A stretch of DNA of 6,970 nucleotides from JBFJWR01 sp041623535 (GTDB lineage: Bacteria > Pseudomonadota > Gammaproteobacteria > Pseudomonadales > JBFGWM01), in the NCBI GenBank assembly GCA_041623535.1, contig JBFJWR010000152.1, positions 1 through 6,970 on the forward strand, read 5' to 3'. The position numbers and the translations under genes were made by a program. The first letter of the stretch is position 1. Every line of letters begins with the position of its first letter. Below, piece after piece: positions 1-6,485 of the stretch. The notes beneath the pieces are model-generated. The model was given only the letters and a program-made list of their open reading frames with translations. It ran no database searches and had not been told where the DNA came from.

Positions 1-143
1 ACCGAGATGGTTTTCTCGCCGTTGACCACGATGGTCACGTTGCCGGAACTCACCAGCTGCTTACGGGCAGCGAGAATAATGAACACCAGGCCCATCACGA
101 TGATGGTAAACATGCCCGGACCGAGAAGTATTTCGCTGCTCAT
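1..143 (-). CDS. nqrF: NqrF, Na+-translocating NADH:ubiquinone oxidoreductase subunit F (N-terminal part)
   Basis: Only the first 47 codons are in the window; the gene continues past the left edge. The protein starts MSSEILLGPGMFTIIVMG and has one membrane helix at about residues 11-26, followed by a basic RKQ and a short beta-rich stretch (SSGNVTIVVNGEKTIS). This matches the start of NqrF, where one membrane anchor precedes a 2Fe-2S ferredoxin domain and an FAD/NADH reductase domain. Those catalytic domains lie outside the window and cannot be checked. By family knowledge this subunit takes electrons from NADH on the cytoplasmic side. The ATG is preceded by AGGA about 8 nt upstream and begins 25 nt after the nqrE stop, so it is the last of the six core operon genes, as expected. 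The assignment rests on the anchor sequence and the A-B-C-D-E-F order. Confidence 0.93.
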   Translation of the reverse strand, partial: MSSEILLGPGMFTIIVMGLVFIILAARKQLVSSGNVTIVVNGEKTIS

Positions 144-168
144 AACGCCAGTCCTGTTCTTGTCGTGG

Positions 169-783
169 TTACAGGGATACGCCGGAGAAGGACATGAAGC
201 CAAGGCTCATCAGTCCCACCGTAATAAAAGTAATGCCCAGTCCGCGCAAGCCATAGGGCACATCGCTGTACTTGAGCTTTTCGCGTATTCCGGCCAGGGC
301 CGTGATGGCCAGTGCCCAGCCCAGTCCGGAACCAAAGCCGAACACCACGCTCTCGCCAAAGGTGTAATCGCGTTCCACCATGAACAGCGAACCACCGAGG
401 ATGGCGCAGTTCACCGTGATCAGTGGCAGGAACACACCAAGCGCGTTGTAGAGCGCTGGCACAAACTTGTCGAGAAACATCTCCATAATCTGAACAAGAG
501 CCGCAATCACACCGATGTAGCTGAGCAGGCCCAGGAAGCTCAGGTCCACGTTCGCGTAGTCAGAACCCATCCAGCTCAACGCGCCTTCGCGCAGCAGGTT
601 GTTGTAGAGCAGGTTGTTGACCGGCACGGTGACGGTCTGCACGACGATCACCGCGACGCCCAGGCCGATTGCAGTCTCGATCTTCTTGGATACGGCGATG
701 AACGTACACATGCCGAGGAAGAAGGCCAGCGCCATGTTCTCAACGAACACCGCGCGCACAAACAGGCTGATGTAGTGCTCCAT
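169..783 (-). CDS. nqrE: NqrE, Na+-NQR membrane subunit E
   Basis: This 204-residue integral membrane protein begins MEHYISLFVRAVFVENMAL and ends FMSFSGVSL, both typical of NqrE (about 198 residues in Vibrio). About six hydrophobic helices are apparent. Cys26 (FFLGMCTF) and Cys126 (ITVNCAIL) match the two cysteines that, with the pair in NqrD, hold the intramembrane 2Fe-2S centre relaying electrons between NqrF and NqrC. Compared with my recollection of the Vibrio protein, the extra residues sit in the loop around residues 70-79 (SWMGSDYANV). The ATG lies 2 nt after the nqrD stop and has GGGAGG about 10 nt upstream inside the nqrD end. The related RnfA/RnfE proteins are excluded by the neighbours, since NqrA, NqrB and NqrC are all Nqr type. 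Confidence 0.97.
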   Translation of the reverse strand: MEHYISLFVRAVFVENMALAFFLGMCTFIAVSKKIETAIGLGVAVIVVQTVTVPVNNLLYNNLLREGALSWMGSDYANVDLSFLGLLSYIGVIAALVQIMEMFLDKFVPALYNALGVFLPLITVNCAILGGSLFMVERDYTFGESVVFGFGSGLGWALAITALAGIREKLKYSDVPYGLRGLGITFITVGLMSLGFMSFSGVSL

Positions 784-785
784 GA

Positions 786-1448
786 TCAGAGTGCCTCCCG
801 GAAGGTCGACTGCGGCGCCATCGTGAAGTCGGCTTTTTCAAGCTGCTCGGGTTTCCACGTGCGCAGGCCCCAGATCAGCAGGCCAATGATGAAAAACGCG
901 GACGGTGGTAACAGGAGCAGGCCGTTCGGGTTGTACCAGCCACCGTTGTTGATGACCGGCAGAATCTCAAAACCCAACAACTTGCCCGCACCGAGCAGTT
1001 CGCGAGGCACGGCCACGGCGATCAGGATCACGCTGTATCCCAGGCCATTCCCGATACCGTCGAGGAAACTCATGCCCGGCGGATTCTTCATGGCGTAGGC
1101 CTCGGCCCGACCCATGACGATACAGTTGGTGATGATGAGCCCGACGAAGACCGACAGTTGCTTGCTGATGTCATAGGCAAAGGCCTTCAGCACCTGGTCA
1201 ACCACGATCACCAGCGAAGCAATGATCACCATTTGCACAATGATGCGGATGCTGGATGGGATGTGATGCCGGATCATCGAGATCGACATGCTCGAAAACG
1301 CGGTCACCAGGGTCAGCGCGACACACATGACCAGGGTCACCTGCAGGCTGGTGGTAACTGCGAGTGCCGAGCAGATCCCCAGGATCTGCAGCGCAATCGG
1401 ATTGTTGTCAAAGATCGGTGAGATGATGACTTCTTTGGTTTCAGACAT
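786..1448 (-). CDS. nqrD: NqrD, Na+-NQR membrane subunit D
   Basis: This is a 220-residue multi-pass membrane protein of the NqrD/RnfE family with about six helices. Cys26 (LGICSALAV) and Cys109 (IITNCIVMGRAEA) match the family cysteines that ligate the 2Fe-2S cluster shared with NqrE. The conserved stretches DNNPIALQ, RIIVQMVIIASLVIVVDQVL, DGIGNGLGY and NGGWYNPNGL are all present. I place the start at the ATG at 1448, giving MSETKEVIISP. A TTG at 1454 would overlap the nqrC stop and add two residues, but it sits only 1 nt from the Shine-Dalgarno sequence, whereas the ATG is 7 nt away. The C-terminus (ADFTMAPQSTFREAL) is about 10 residues longer than in Vibrio, from memory. The gene is 2 nt from both nqrC and nqrE, suggesting translational coupling. 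Confidence 0.97.
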   Translation of the reverse strand: MSETKEVIISPIFDNNPIALQILGICSALAVTTSLQVTLVMCVALTLVTAFSSMSISMIRHHIPSSIRIIVQMVIIASLVIVVDQVLKAFAYDISKQLSVFVGLIITNCIVMGRAEAYAMKNPPGMSFLDGIGNGLGYSVILIAVAVPRELLGAGKLLGFEILPVINNGGWYNPNGLLLLPPSAFFIIGLLIWGLRTWKPEQLEKADFTMAPQSTFREAL

Positions 1449-1450
1449 GC

Positions 1451-2236
1451 TCAAGCCCCCTCTTTGCGAAGCTTCTCAAGATACGGACCAAAACCCTGAT
1501 CCCCCAGCCAGAACTGCACCAGGTTGGAGACGCCCTTGCTCGTCAGCGTCGCGCCGGACAGTCCGTCCACTTTGTTCTCGGCACCGGGCATTCCCGCATC
1601 CACGCTGCCCTTGACGACCTCCAGCGCAAGCTCTCCGCGATCGTCCAGTACTTTCTTGCCCGGCCACTGGCTTTTCCAGTTCGGGTTGTCGACCTCGCCC
1701 CCCAGTCCCGGGGTTTCCGCATGCTCGTAGAAACCCAGGCCAACCACCGTATTCGCGTCGGGCTTCAGCGCCACGAATCCATACAGGGTGGACCAGAGAC
1801 CATAGCCGCGTACCGGCAGGATCACTTTTGCCAGTTTGCCGTCCTCGCGCACCAGGAAGACCTTGGACTCGTTCTCGAGTCGCTTGATGGAGGCGATATC
1901 CTCAGCACCCGTGAGAACCCGGGAACGGGCCGGATCCTTGGACGCCTTGCGCTGGTCGTAGGTGACGGGATCGGTATCGGTGTAATTGCCGGTTTCAAGG
2001 TCTATAACCCGGGGCTCGATCTTTTCATACTCACTCAGAATCGTTGCCTTGTCCGTGCGGTCCGGTGTGATCAGGCCGGCTGCCAGCAGGATATTTTTCT
2101 GCAGGTCGAGTTGCTTGTTGGCCCGTTGCAGGTCTTTCAGGCCCACCGCCGCGCCAGACACAATGATCGAGCACACCAGGCAAAGCAGCAGCGCGACGAT
2201 GACTGTTTTCTGGATCGAATCGTTATTACTGGACAT
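1451..2236 (-). CDS. nqrC: NqrC, Na+-NQR subunit C with covalent FMN
   Basis: The 261-residue product (about 257 in Vibrio) has one N-terminal membrane helix at about residues 11-32, followed by a large soluble FMN-binding domain that faces the periplasm in this family. The flavinylation motif is DGLSGATLTS near the C-terminus; Thr230 of SGAT should carry FMN by a phosphoester bond, added by ApbE (not in this window). Other family landmarks are GYGLWSTLYGF and HAETPGLGGEV. The protein receives electrons from the NqrD/E cluster and passes them to the FMN of NqrB. The ATG at 2236 lies inside the 3' end of nqrB, giving an 11-nt overlap, with GGAGG about 10 nt upstream. RnfG is the paralogue, but the length and neighbours indicate NqrC. 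Confidence 0.97.
   Translation of the reverse strand: MSSNNDSIQKTVIVALLLCLVCSIIVSGAAVGLKDLQRANKQLDLQKNILLAAGLITPDRTDKATILSEYEKIEPRVIDLETGNYTDTDPVTYDQRKASKDPARSRVLTGAEDIASIKRLENESKVFLVREDGKLAKVILPVRGYGLWSTLYGFVALKPDANTVVGLGFYEHAETPGLGGEVDNPNWKSQWPGKKVLDDRGELALEVVKGSVDAGMPGAENKVDGLSGATLTSKGVSNLVQFWLGDQGFGPYLEKLRKEGA
1456..1463 (-). promoter_or_regulatory. Ribosome binding site that decides the nqrD start
   Basis: Read on the minus strand the site is AGAGGGGG, inside the last codons of nqrC. It ends 7 nt before the ATG at 1448 but only 1 nt before the TTG at 1454. This favours the ATG and shortens the longest possible reading frame by two residues. Confidence 0.7.
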
Positions 2237-3443
2237 GGCGCGCGAGCCTCCGCTTCACATTGGCCTGCACCACGAAATGATCGATCAGCGGCGCAAACAG
2301 GTTGGCGAACAGGATGGCCAGCATGATGCCTTCCGGAAACGCCGGGTTCACCACCCGGATCAGCACGGTCATAAAGCCAATCAGGGCGCCAAAGTACCAT
2401 TTCCCGGTATCGGTCATCGAGGCGGATACCGGGTCGGTCGCCATGAAGATCATGCCGAACGCGAACCCGCCTATCACCAGGTGCCAGTGTGGTGGAATCT
2501 CGAACATTCGGTTGGTCTCGGAACCGATCGCGTTAAACAGCAGCGACGTGGCAACCATGCCCAGAAATACCCCCGCTACGATTCGCCACGAAGCGATCCG
2601 GGTATAGAGCAGGTAAGCCCCTCCCAGCAGGATCATGAACGTACTGACCTCGCCCATGGAACCCTGGATGTTGCCGAAAAATGCATCCGACCAGGTGATA
2701 TGGGCACTTTGCAGGGCACCCAGGCCGCCTTCTGCCGCCAGACCCAGCGCCGTTGCGCCACTGTAGCCGTCGACCGGCACCCATACCGCGTTGCCGGACA
2801 TCTGGGCCGGATAGGCAAAGTAGAGAAATGCCCGACCGGTCAGGGCCGGATTGAGGAAGTTCTTGCCAGTACCCCCGAACACTTCCTTACCGATCACCAC
2901 ACCGAAACTGATACCCAGTGCGACCTGCCAGAGCGGCACGGTGGCCGGCAGCGTCAGGGCGAACAGCACCGACGTGACAAAGAACCCTTCATTGACCTCG
3001 TGGCCACGCACCGAAGCGAACAGTACTTCCCAGAAACCACCGACGATGAAGGTCACCAGGTAGATCGGCAGGAAATACGCAGCACCGTGCCAGAAACAGT
3101 CCCAGGCACTACGTGGGTCGTACCCGCCCATCAGTTCAATGAACCAGCCGCGCCAACCCTCGATAGCGACAACGCCGACTTCCGCCATCGCCAAGTTGGC
3201 CTGCAGCCCGGCGTAGTACATACCGGCGAACATGCACGGGAATGTGCACGCCCAGACCGTGATCATGATGCGTTTCAGATCGATCCCGTCGCGCACGTGC
3301 GCGGCGCCACGGGTGACGATGCTGGGCGACCAGATGAAAGTGTCTACGGCCTCGTAGAGGCTGTACCACTTCTCGTACTTTCCGCCCTTGTGAAACTCGT
3401 GCTCGATGCCGTCGAGATACTTGCGCATTTTGGCCAGCGGCAT
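2226..3443 (-). CDS. nqrB: NqrB, Na+-NQR membrane subunit B with covalent FMN and riboflavin
   Basis: This 405-residue protein is the main membrane subunit of the pump, with about ten hydrophobic helices. It starts MPLAKMRKYLDGIEHEF and has the family stretches YFLPIYLVTFIVGGFWEVLF, GHEVNEGFFVTS, KEVFGGTGKNFLNPAL and GGFAFGMIFMATDPVSAS. The flavinylation motif is DGYSGATAL; Thr231 should carry the FMN (Thr236 in Vibrio). By family knowledge NqrB also binds riboflavin and carries the Na+ translocation path and part of the quinone site. It begins 3 nt after the nqrA stop, with GAGGG about 7 nt upstream in the nqrA tail, and its last 11 nt overlap nqrC. The protein appears intact, and RnfD is excluded by length and context. 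Confidence 0.98.
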   Translation of the reverse strand: MPLAKMRKYLDGIEHEFHKGGKYEKWYSLYEAVDTFIWSPSIVTRGAAHVRDGIDLKRIMITVWACTFPCMFAGMYYAGLQANLAMAEVGVVAIEGWRGWFIELMGGYDPRSAWDCFWHGAAYFLPIYLVTFIVGGFWEVLFASVRGHEVNEGFFVTSVLFALTLPATVPLWQVALGISFGVVIGKEVFGGTGKNFLNPALTGRAFLYFAYPAQMSGNAVWVPVDGYSGATALGLAAEGGLGALQSAHITWSDAFFGNIQGSMGEVSTFMILLGGAYLLYTRIASWRIVAGVFLGMVATSLLFNAIGSETNRMFEIPPHWHLVIGGFAFGMIFMATDPVSASMTDTGKWYFGALIGFMTVLIRVVNPAFPEGIMLAILFANLFAPLIDHFVVQANVKRRLARHVQ

Positions 3444-3446
3444 GCC

Positions 3447-4787
3447 TTATCCCTCGTGTTCGATGCGCGTCAGGTTGTCGCGCAAGATCGGACCATATTC
3501 ATACTTGCCCGGACACACGTACGTGCACAGTGCAAGATCTTCTTCGTCGAGTTCCAGCGCACCCAGTTCCTGGGCGGTCTGCGTGTCACCGACGATGATG
3601 GCACGCAGCAACTGCGTTGGCAGAATATCCAGCGGCATGATGCCCTCGTAGGCACCGATCGGAACCATGGCCCGGGGGCTGCCGTTCTGGCTGGTATGCA
3701 TATCCATTTTGCGGTCGGGTGCAAACTTGGATACGTAGATGTTCATCACCGAGTGTTTCTCACGACCCAGCCACAGGTACTCGAAGATGCCCCGTTCACG
3801 ACCCTCGCGGAGCACGCTGATCTGGTTGTGATAACGACCCAGAAAAGCGTACGGCCCATGGGCCTTGCGACCATTGAGAATTGAGCCGGCAATGACCCGG
3901 TTGTCGCCCAGTTTCGCTTCGCCAGCGACCAGTTCATCGGTACAGGCACCGAGTCTGGTGCGCAACAGGCGCGGCTTGTCGACCTGCGGGCCACTCAGCG
4001 CGACCACCCGTTCGGTATACAGGCGACCGGTTTCGAACAGTTTCGCGATGGCAATCACTTCCTGGGGATCGATCGTCCAGACGATGTGATTCATGCTGGC
4101 GGGTTCGAGAAAGTGAATGTGCGTGCCAACGATGCCGGACGGATGCGGGCCGTCGAATTCCTCGACCTGCACCCGGGCATTGCTGCTCGACGGAATCTCG
4201 GACCCCGGACGCTTGCAGACGTACACCTTGCCGTCGGTCAATTTGGCGAGAAAATCCAGTCCGCGAACGAAGGAATCACCGGCTTCGCGCAGGATGAGGG
4301 CCGGGTCGGCCGCCAGTGGATTGGAATCCATGGCCGGAACGAAAATCGCCTTCGGCGCACTGCCGGGTGCGGGTACCTTGCTGAAGGGACGGGTGCGGAA
4401 GGCCACCCACTGTCCGGATTCAACCAGCGTGTTCTGAATCTGCTCGCGGGACAACTGCTCGGCCGTCCCGGTCGGGAACGTCACAGCGTCGTCATCCGTG
4501 GCTGCCAGTTCCACTTCGACTGACTGCAGGGCGCGCTTTTCGCCCCGGTTGATTTTCTTCACGGTGCCACTGCCCGGCGAAGTAAAACGCACGCCAGGTG
4601 TTTTCTTGTCAGCAAAGAGTTCCTGGCCCAGTTTGACCGTGTCTCCTTCCTGTACCGCCATGGTCGGCTTCATACCGACGTAATCGAAACCGATCACCGC
4701 CACCCGTTGCACGCCACGAGCCTGCTGGATGGTCTGTTCCGGAGCACCGGTGATAGGTATGTCCAGTCCGCGCTTAATCTTGATCAT
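3447..4787 (-). CDS. nqrA: NqrA, Na+-NQR peripheral subunit A
   Basis: The 446-residue protein is the same length as Vibrio NqrA and begins MIKIKRGLDIPITGAPEQTI, the family signature. It is soluble, without membrane helices, and binds the cytoplasmic face of the complex near the ubiquinone site; it carries no cofactor. A lipoyl-like (barrel-sandwich) N-terminal segment at about residues 30-85 (VQEGDTVKLGQELF, FTSPGSGTVKKINRGEKR) is followed by the RnfC-related body. The C-terminus holds the conserved LCTYVCPGKYEYGPILR, but not the two 4Fe-4S cysteine motifs of true RnfC. The gene is first in the nqr operon, 127 nt downstream of gap. The start is preceded by a modest AGG about 10 nt upstream; the protein alignment from memory supports this ATG. 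Confidence 0.98.
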   Translation of the reverse strand: MIKIKRGLDIPITGAPEQTIQQARGVQRVAVIGFDYVGMKPTMAVQEGDTVKLGQELFADKKTPGVRFTSPGSGTVKKINRGEKRALQSVEVELAATDDDAVTFPTGTAEQLSREQIQNTLVESGQWVAFRTRPFSKVPAPGSAPKAIFVPAMDSNPLAADPALILREAGDSFVRGLDFLAKLTDGKVYVCKRPGSEIPSSSNARVQVEEFDGPHPSGIVGTHIHFLEPASMNHIVWTIDPQEVIAIAKLFETGRLYTERVVALSGPQVDKPRLLRTRLGACTDELVAGEAKLGDNRVIAGSILNGRKAHGPYAFLGRYHNQISVLREGRERGIFEYLWLGREKHSVMNIYVSKFAPDRKMDMHTSQNGSPRAMVPIGAYEGIMPLDILPTQLLRAIIVGDTQTAQELGALELDEEDLALCTYVCPGKYEYGPILRDNLTRIEHEG

Positions 4788-4809
4788 CGAGTCTTAGCCT
4801 GTCCAAATA

Positions 4810-4830
4810 ATGCACAAACAGTGGGTGCAT
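4810..4830. repeat. Inverted repeat in the nqrA leader
   Basis: ATGCAC and its exact reverse complement GTGCAT flank a 9-nt centre, in the 127-nt gap/nqrA spacer and 22 nt from the nqrA start. It could be an operator half-site pair or a small hairpin in the leader mRNA near the ribosome site. The 6-nt arms are short enough to arise by chance, and I do not recognise it as a known regulator site. Confidence 0.4.
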
Positions 4831-4857
4831 GAATCGCCCTGCCCCGGTCACTGGGCA

Positions 4858-4863
4858 ATTGTA
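4858..4863 (-). promoter_or_regulatory. Possible -10 box for nqrA
   Basis: On the minus strand this reads TACAAT, five of six matches to the sigma-70 -10 consensus, about 70 nt before nqrA. No acceptable -35 hexamer lies 16-18 nt upstream (the sequence there is CCTCCG-like), so an activator would be needed or the match is accidental. If used, transcription would start near 4851 and the leader would contain the inverted repeat at 4810-4830. Confidence 0.25.
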
Positions 4864-4874
4864 GACGCAAAATC

Positions 4875-4892
4875 GCCAGCCGGAGGGCTAAC
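4875..4892 (-). terminator. Weak candidate terminator hairpin after gap
   Basis: On the minus strand GTTAGCC pairs with GGCTGGC (7 bp, two of them G-U) around a CTCC loop, followed by GATTTTGCG with only four U residues. It lies 22 nt beyond the gap stop. The stem is short and the U-tract poor, so at best it would be a leaky terminator letting some transcription pass into nqrA. Confidence 0.3.
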
Positions 4893-4897
4893 GTGGA

Positions 4898-4916
4898 GAC
4901 TTTTATACTCAAAGTC
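4898..4916. repeat. Inverted repeat overlapping the gap stop codon
   Basis: On the minus strand GACTTT and AAAGTC are exact inverted arms around GAGTATA, overlapping the gap TGA. The AT-rich centre contains TATAAA, which resembles a -10 box, but no good -35 is present. The role is unknown; it could be a 3'-end stem or a chance match. Confidence 0.3.
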
Positions 4917-6363
4917 ACACCTCGCGGGGTAATGTGGGCAGGTTGATCTCTGCCAGTTGCTCCAGAATCCGCACCAGCTGACAGCTGTAGCCGAATTCAT
5001 TGTCGTACCAGACATACAGGTTGACATGCCGTCCCTGCACGCTGGTAGCCACCGCATCGACGATACCGGCCGCCCGCGAACCGACAAAATCACTGGAAAC
5101 CACCTCAGGCGAATTCACGTAATCGATCTGTTTCTGCAGGGGCGAATGCAGTGAAACGTGGCGCAGGTACTCGTTGACCTCGTCCCGGGTGGTTTCCCTG
5201 CCCAGGTTCAGCGCCAGAATCGCCAGTGAGACATTGGGAGTGGGCACGCGCACCGAATTCCCGGTCAAACGGCCTTCCAGTTCCGGCAGGGCCTTGGCCA
5301 CCGCAGTCGCCGCCCCGGTTTCGGTAATCACCATGTTCAGGGGGGCACCCCTGCCACGACGGTCGCCCTTGTGGTAGTTGTCGATCAGATTCTGATCATT
5401 TGTATAGGAGTGGATGGTCTCCACGTGGCCGTGCTCGATACCGAACTGGTCATTCATCGCCTTGAGAATGGGGGTGATGGCATTGGTGGTACAGGAGGCT
5501 GCCGAAAGAATGGTGTCGTCCGGGGCAATCATGTCGTGGTTGATGCCATGCACGATGTTCTTGATATCACCCTTGCCGGGTGCCGTGAGCAGGACCTTGG
5601 ACACCCCCTTCGCCTCCAGGTGTCGCGACAGACCCTCGCGATCCCGCCAGACACCGGTGTTATCCACCAGCAAGGCATTCGCGATATCGTATTCGGTGTA
5701 GTCGATCTTTTCCGGTGCTTCCGGGTACAGCACCTGGATCAGGCTGCCGTTGGCCACCAGGGTGTTGTAGTTCTCGTCGATGGTGATGGTGCCGTGGAAC
5801 GGGCCATGCACCGAGTCGCGACGGAGCAGGCTGGCACGTTTTACCAGGTCTGCGCCCTTGCCCTTGCGTACGGCTATCGCACGCAGGCGCATGCCATCCC
5901 CCCGCCCGGCCTTCTCGATCAGGATGCGCGCCACCAGGCGCCCGATGCGGCCGAAACCGTACAGCACCACGTCCCGATTCGGCTTGCTCTTGGCCCCCGC
6001 CTTGCCGGCGATCTCGGCCATTTCCGCGCGCATGAATGCGTTGACATCGGTGCCACCCTGCTTTTTGTACTTGTACGCCAGTTTGCCGATATCCACCCGC
6101 GCCGGACCGGGCTTGAGTTCATACAGGGCTTTCAGGATCGGGAAGGTCTCGGTGATCGAGAGGCCATCCTGCTCCAGCTGGCGCACGAAGCGATGAATTT
6201 TCAGAATCTGGATAACCGAGCGGTTGACCACCGAGCGACTGAAAATCGTGATCAGCACATTGTTTTCGCGGTACAGGCTGCCAACCAGCGGGATCATTGC
6301 TTCAGCAAGTGCCTCTCGTTCGTTCCAGTCTTTGCGAAACTGGGCGGGTTCAGGTCCGTTCAT
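4915..6363 (-). CDS. gap: Glyceraldehyde-3-phosphate dehydrogenase, large N-terminally extended type
   Basis: The 482-residue protein has a roughly 125-residue N-terminal extension before a complete GAPDH core (usual GAPDH about 330-340). The core starts with the Rossmann motif GFGRIGR at 136-142. Catalytic Cys291 lies in SAASCTTNAITP, and His318 in HSYTND activates it; RVPTPNVS (about 372-379) and YDNEFGYS (453-460) are also conserved. The expected reaction is reversible phosphorylating oxidation of glyceraldehyde 3-phosphate in cytoplasmic glycolysis or gluconeogenesis. After beta-strand 2 the usual NAD-selecting Asp is replaced: AIND of classical enzymes aligns with AIAV (162-165) followed by RKGKG, which suggests NADP use or dual specificity (inference). 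The extension has no function I can name; it includes KPGPARVDIGKLAYKYKKQG, and extended GAPDHs of this kind occur in Pseudomonas and other gammaproteobacteria. AAGGAC sits 7 nt before the ATG. Confidence 0.95.
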   Translation of the reverse strand: MNGPEPAQFRKDWNEREALAEAMIPLVGSLYRENNVLITIFSRSVVNRSVIQILKIHRFVRQLEQDGLSITETFPILKALYELKPGPARVDIGKLAYKYKKQGGTDVNAFMRAEMAEIAGKAGAKSKPNRDVVLYGFGRIGRLVARILIEKAGRGDGMRLRAIAVRKGKGADLVKRASLLRRDSVHGPFHGTITIDENYNTLVANGSLIQVLYPEAPEKIDYTEYDIANALLVDNTGVWRDREGLSRHLEAKGVSKVLLTAPGKGDIKNIVHGINHDMIAPDDTILSAASCTTNAITPILKAMNDQFGIEHGHVETIHSYTNDQNLIDNYHKGDRRGRGAPLNMVITETGAATAVAKALPELEGRLTGNSVRVPTPNVSLAILALNLGRETTRDEVNEYLRHVSLHSPLQKQIDYVNSPEVVSSDFVGSRAAGIVDAVATSVQGRHVNLYVWYDNEFGYSCQLVRILEQLAEINLPTLPREV

Positions 6364-6370
6364 GCGGTTT

Positions 6371-6376
6371 GTCCTT
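6371..6376 (-). promoter_or_regulatory. Ribosome binding site of gap
   Basis: Minus-strand AAGGAC lies 7 nt before the ATG at 6363. It supports that start and therefore the reality of the N-terminal extension. Confidence 0.7.
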
Positions 6377-6395
6377 GGTGTCGTCCGAGAGCGTT

Positions 6396-6425
6396 ATTAT
6401 GGATAGCGGATTGATTCTGCTGCAA
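6396..6425 (-). promoter_or_regulatory. Candidate sigma-70 promoter for gap
   Basis: On the minus strand TTGCAG (6425-6420) and CATAAT (6401-6396) are 18 nt apart. The -10 matches five of six consensus bases, the -35 only three. A start near 6389 would give a leader of about 25 nt containing the AAGGAC ribosome site. This is the best promoter-like pair in the divergent region. Confidence 0.4.
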
Positions 6426-6485
6426 CCCGACCTCGGACATTCTGGCAGTCGCGGCTCCATGGCGAAAGCTCTACACTCCGCAGAC

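Noticed and set aside
7..1098. 363-codon plus-strand open frame opposite nqrF, nqrE and nqrD
   Set aside because: In register with nqrE codons and His/Gln-rich with no family resemblance; it is a shadow of real minus-strand genes.
1986..3884. 632-codon plus-strand open frame opposite nqrC, nqrB and nqrA
   Set aside because: Over nqrB and nqrA it is exactly in codon register with them, so its lack of stops just reflects few TTA, CTA and TCA codons in those genes. The predicted protein is rich in His, Arg, Gln and Asp with no recognisable domain, and the minus-strand genes are unmistakable.
1..4787. Reading the cluster as an rnf (Na+/H+-ferredoxin:NAD) operon
   Set aside because: Gene order A-B-C-D-E-F, NqrA without RnfC 4Fe-4S motifs, and the NqrF N-terminal anchor all indicate Nqr rather than Rnf.
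5371..6414. 347-codon plus-strand open frame opposite gap
   Set aside because: In codon register with gap and without recognisable motifs; explained by gap codon usage.
6472..6477. TACACT as a -10 box for the plus-strand sensor gene
   Set aside because: Only four of six matches, no -35 at proper distance, and it would put the transcription start almost on the ATG at 6486.
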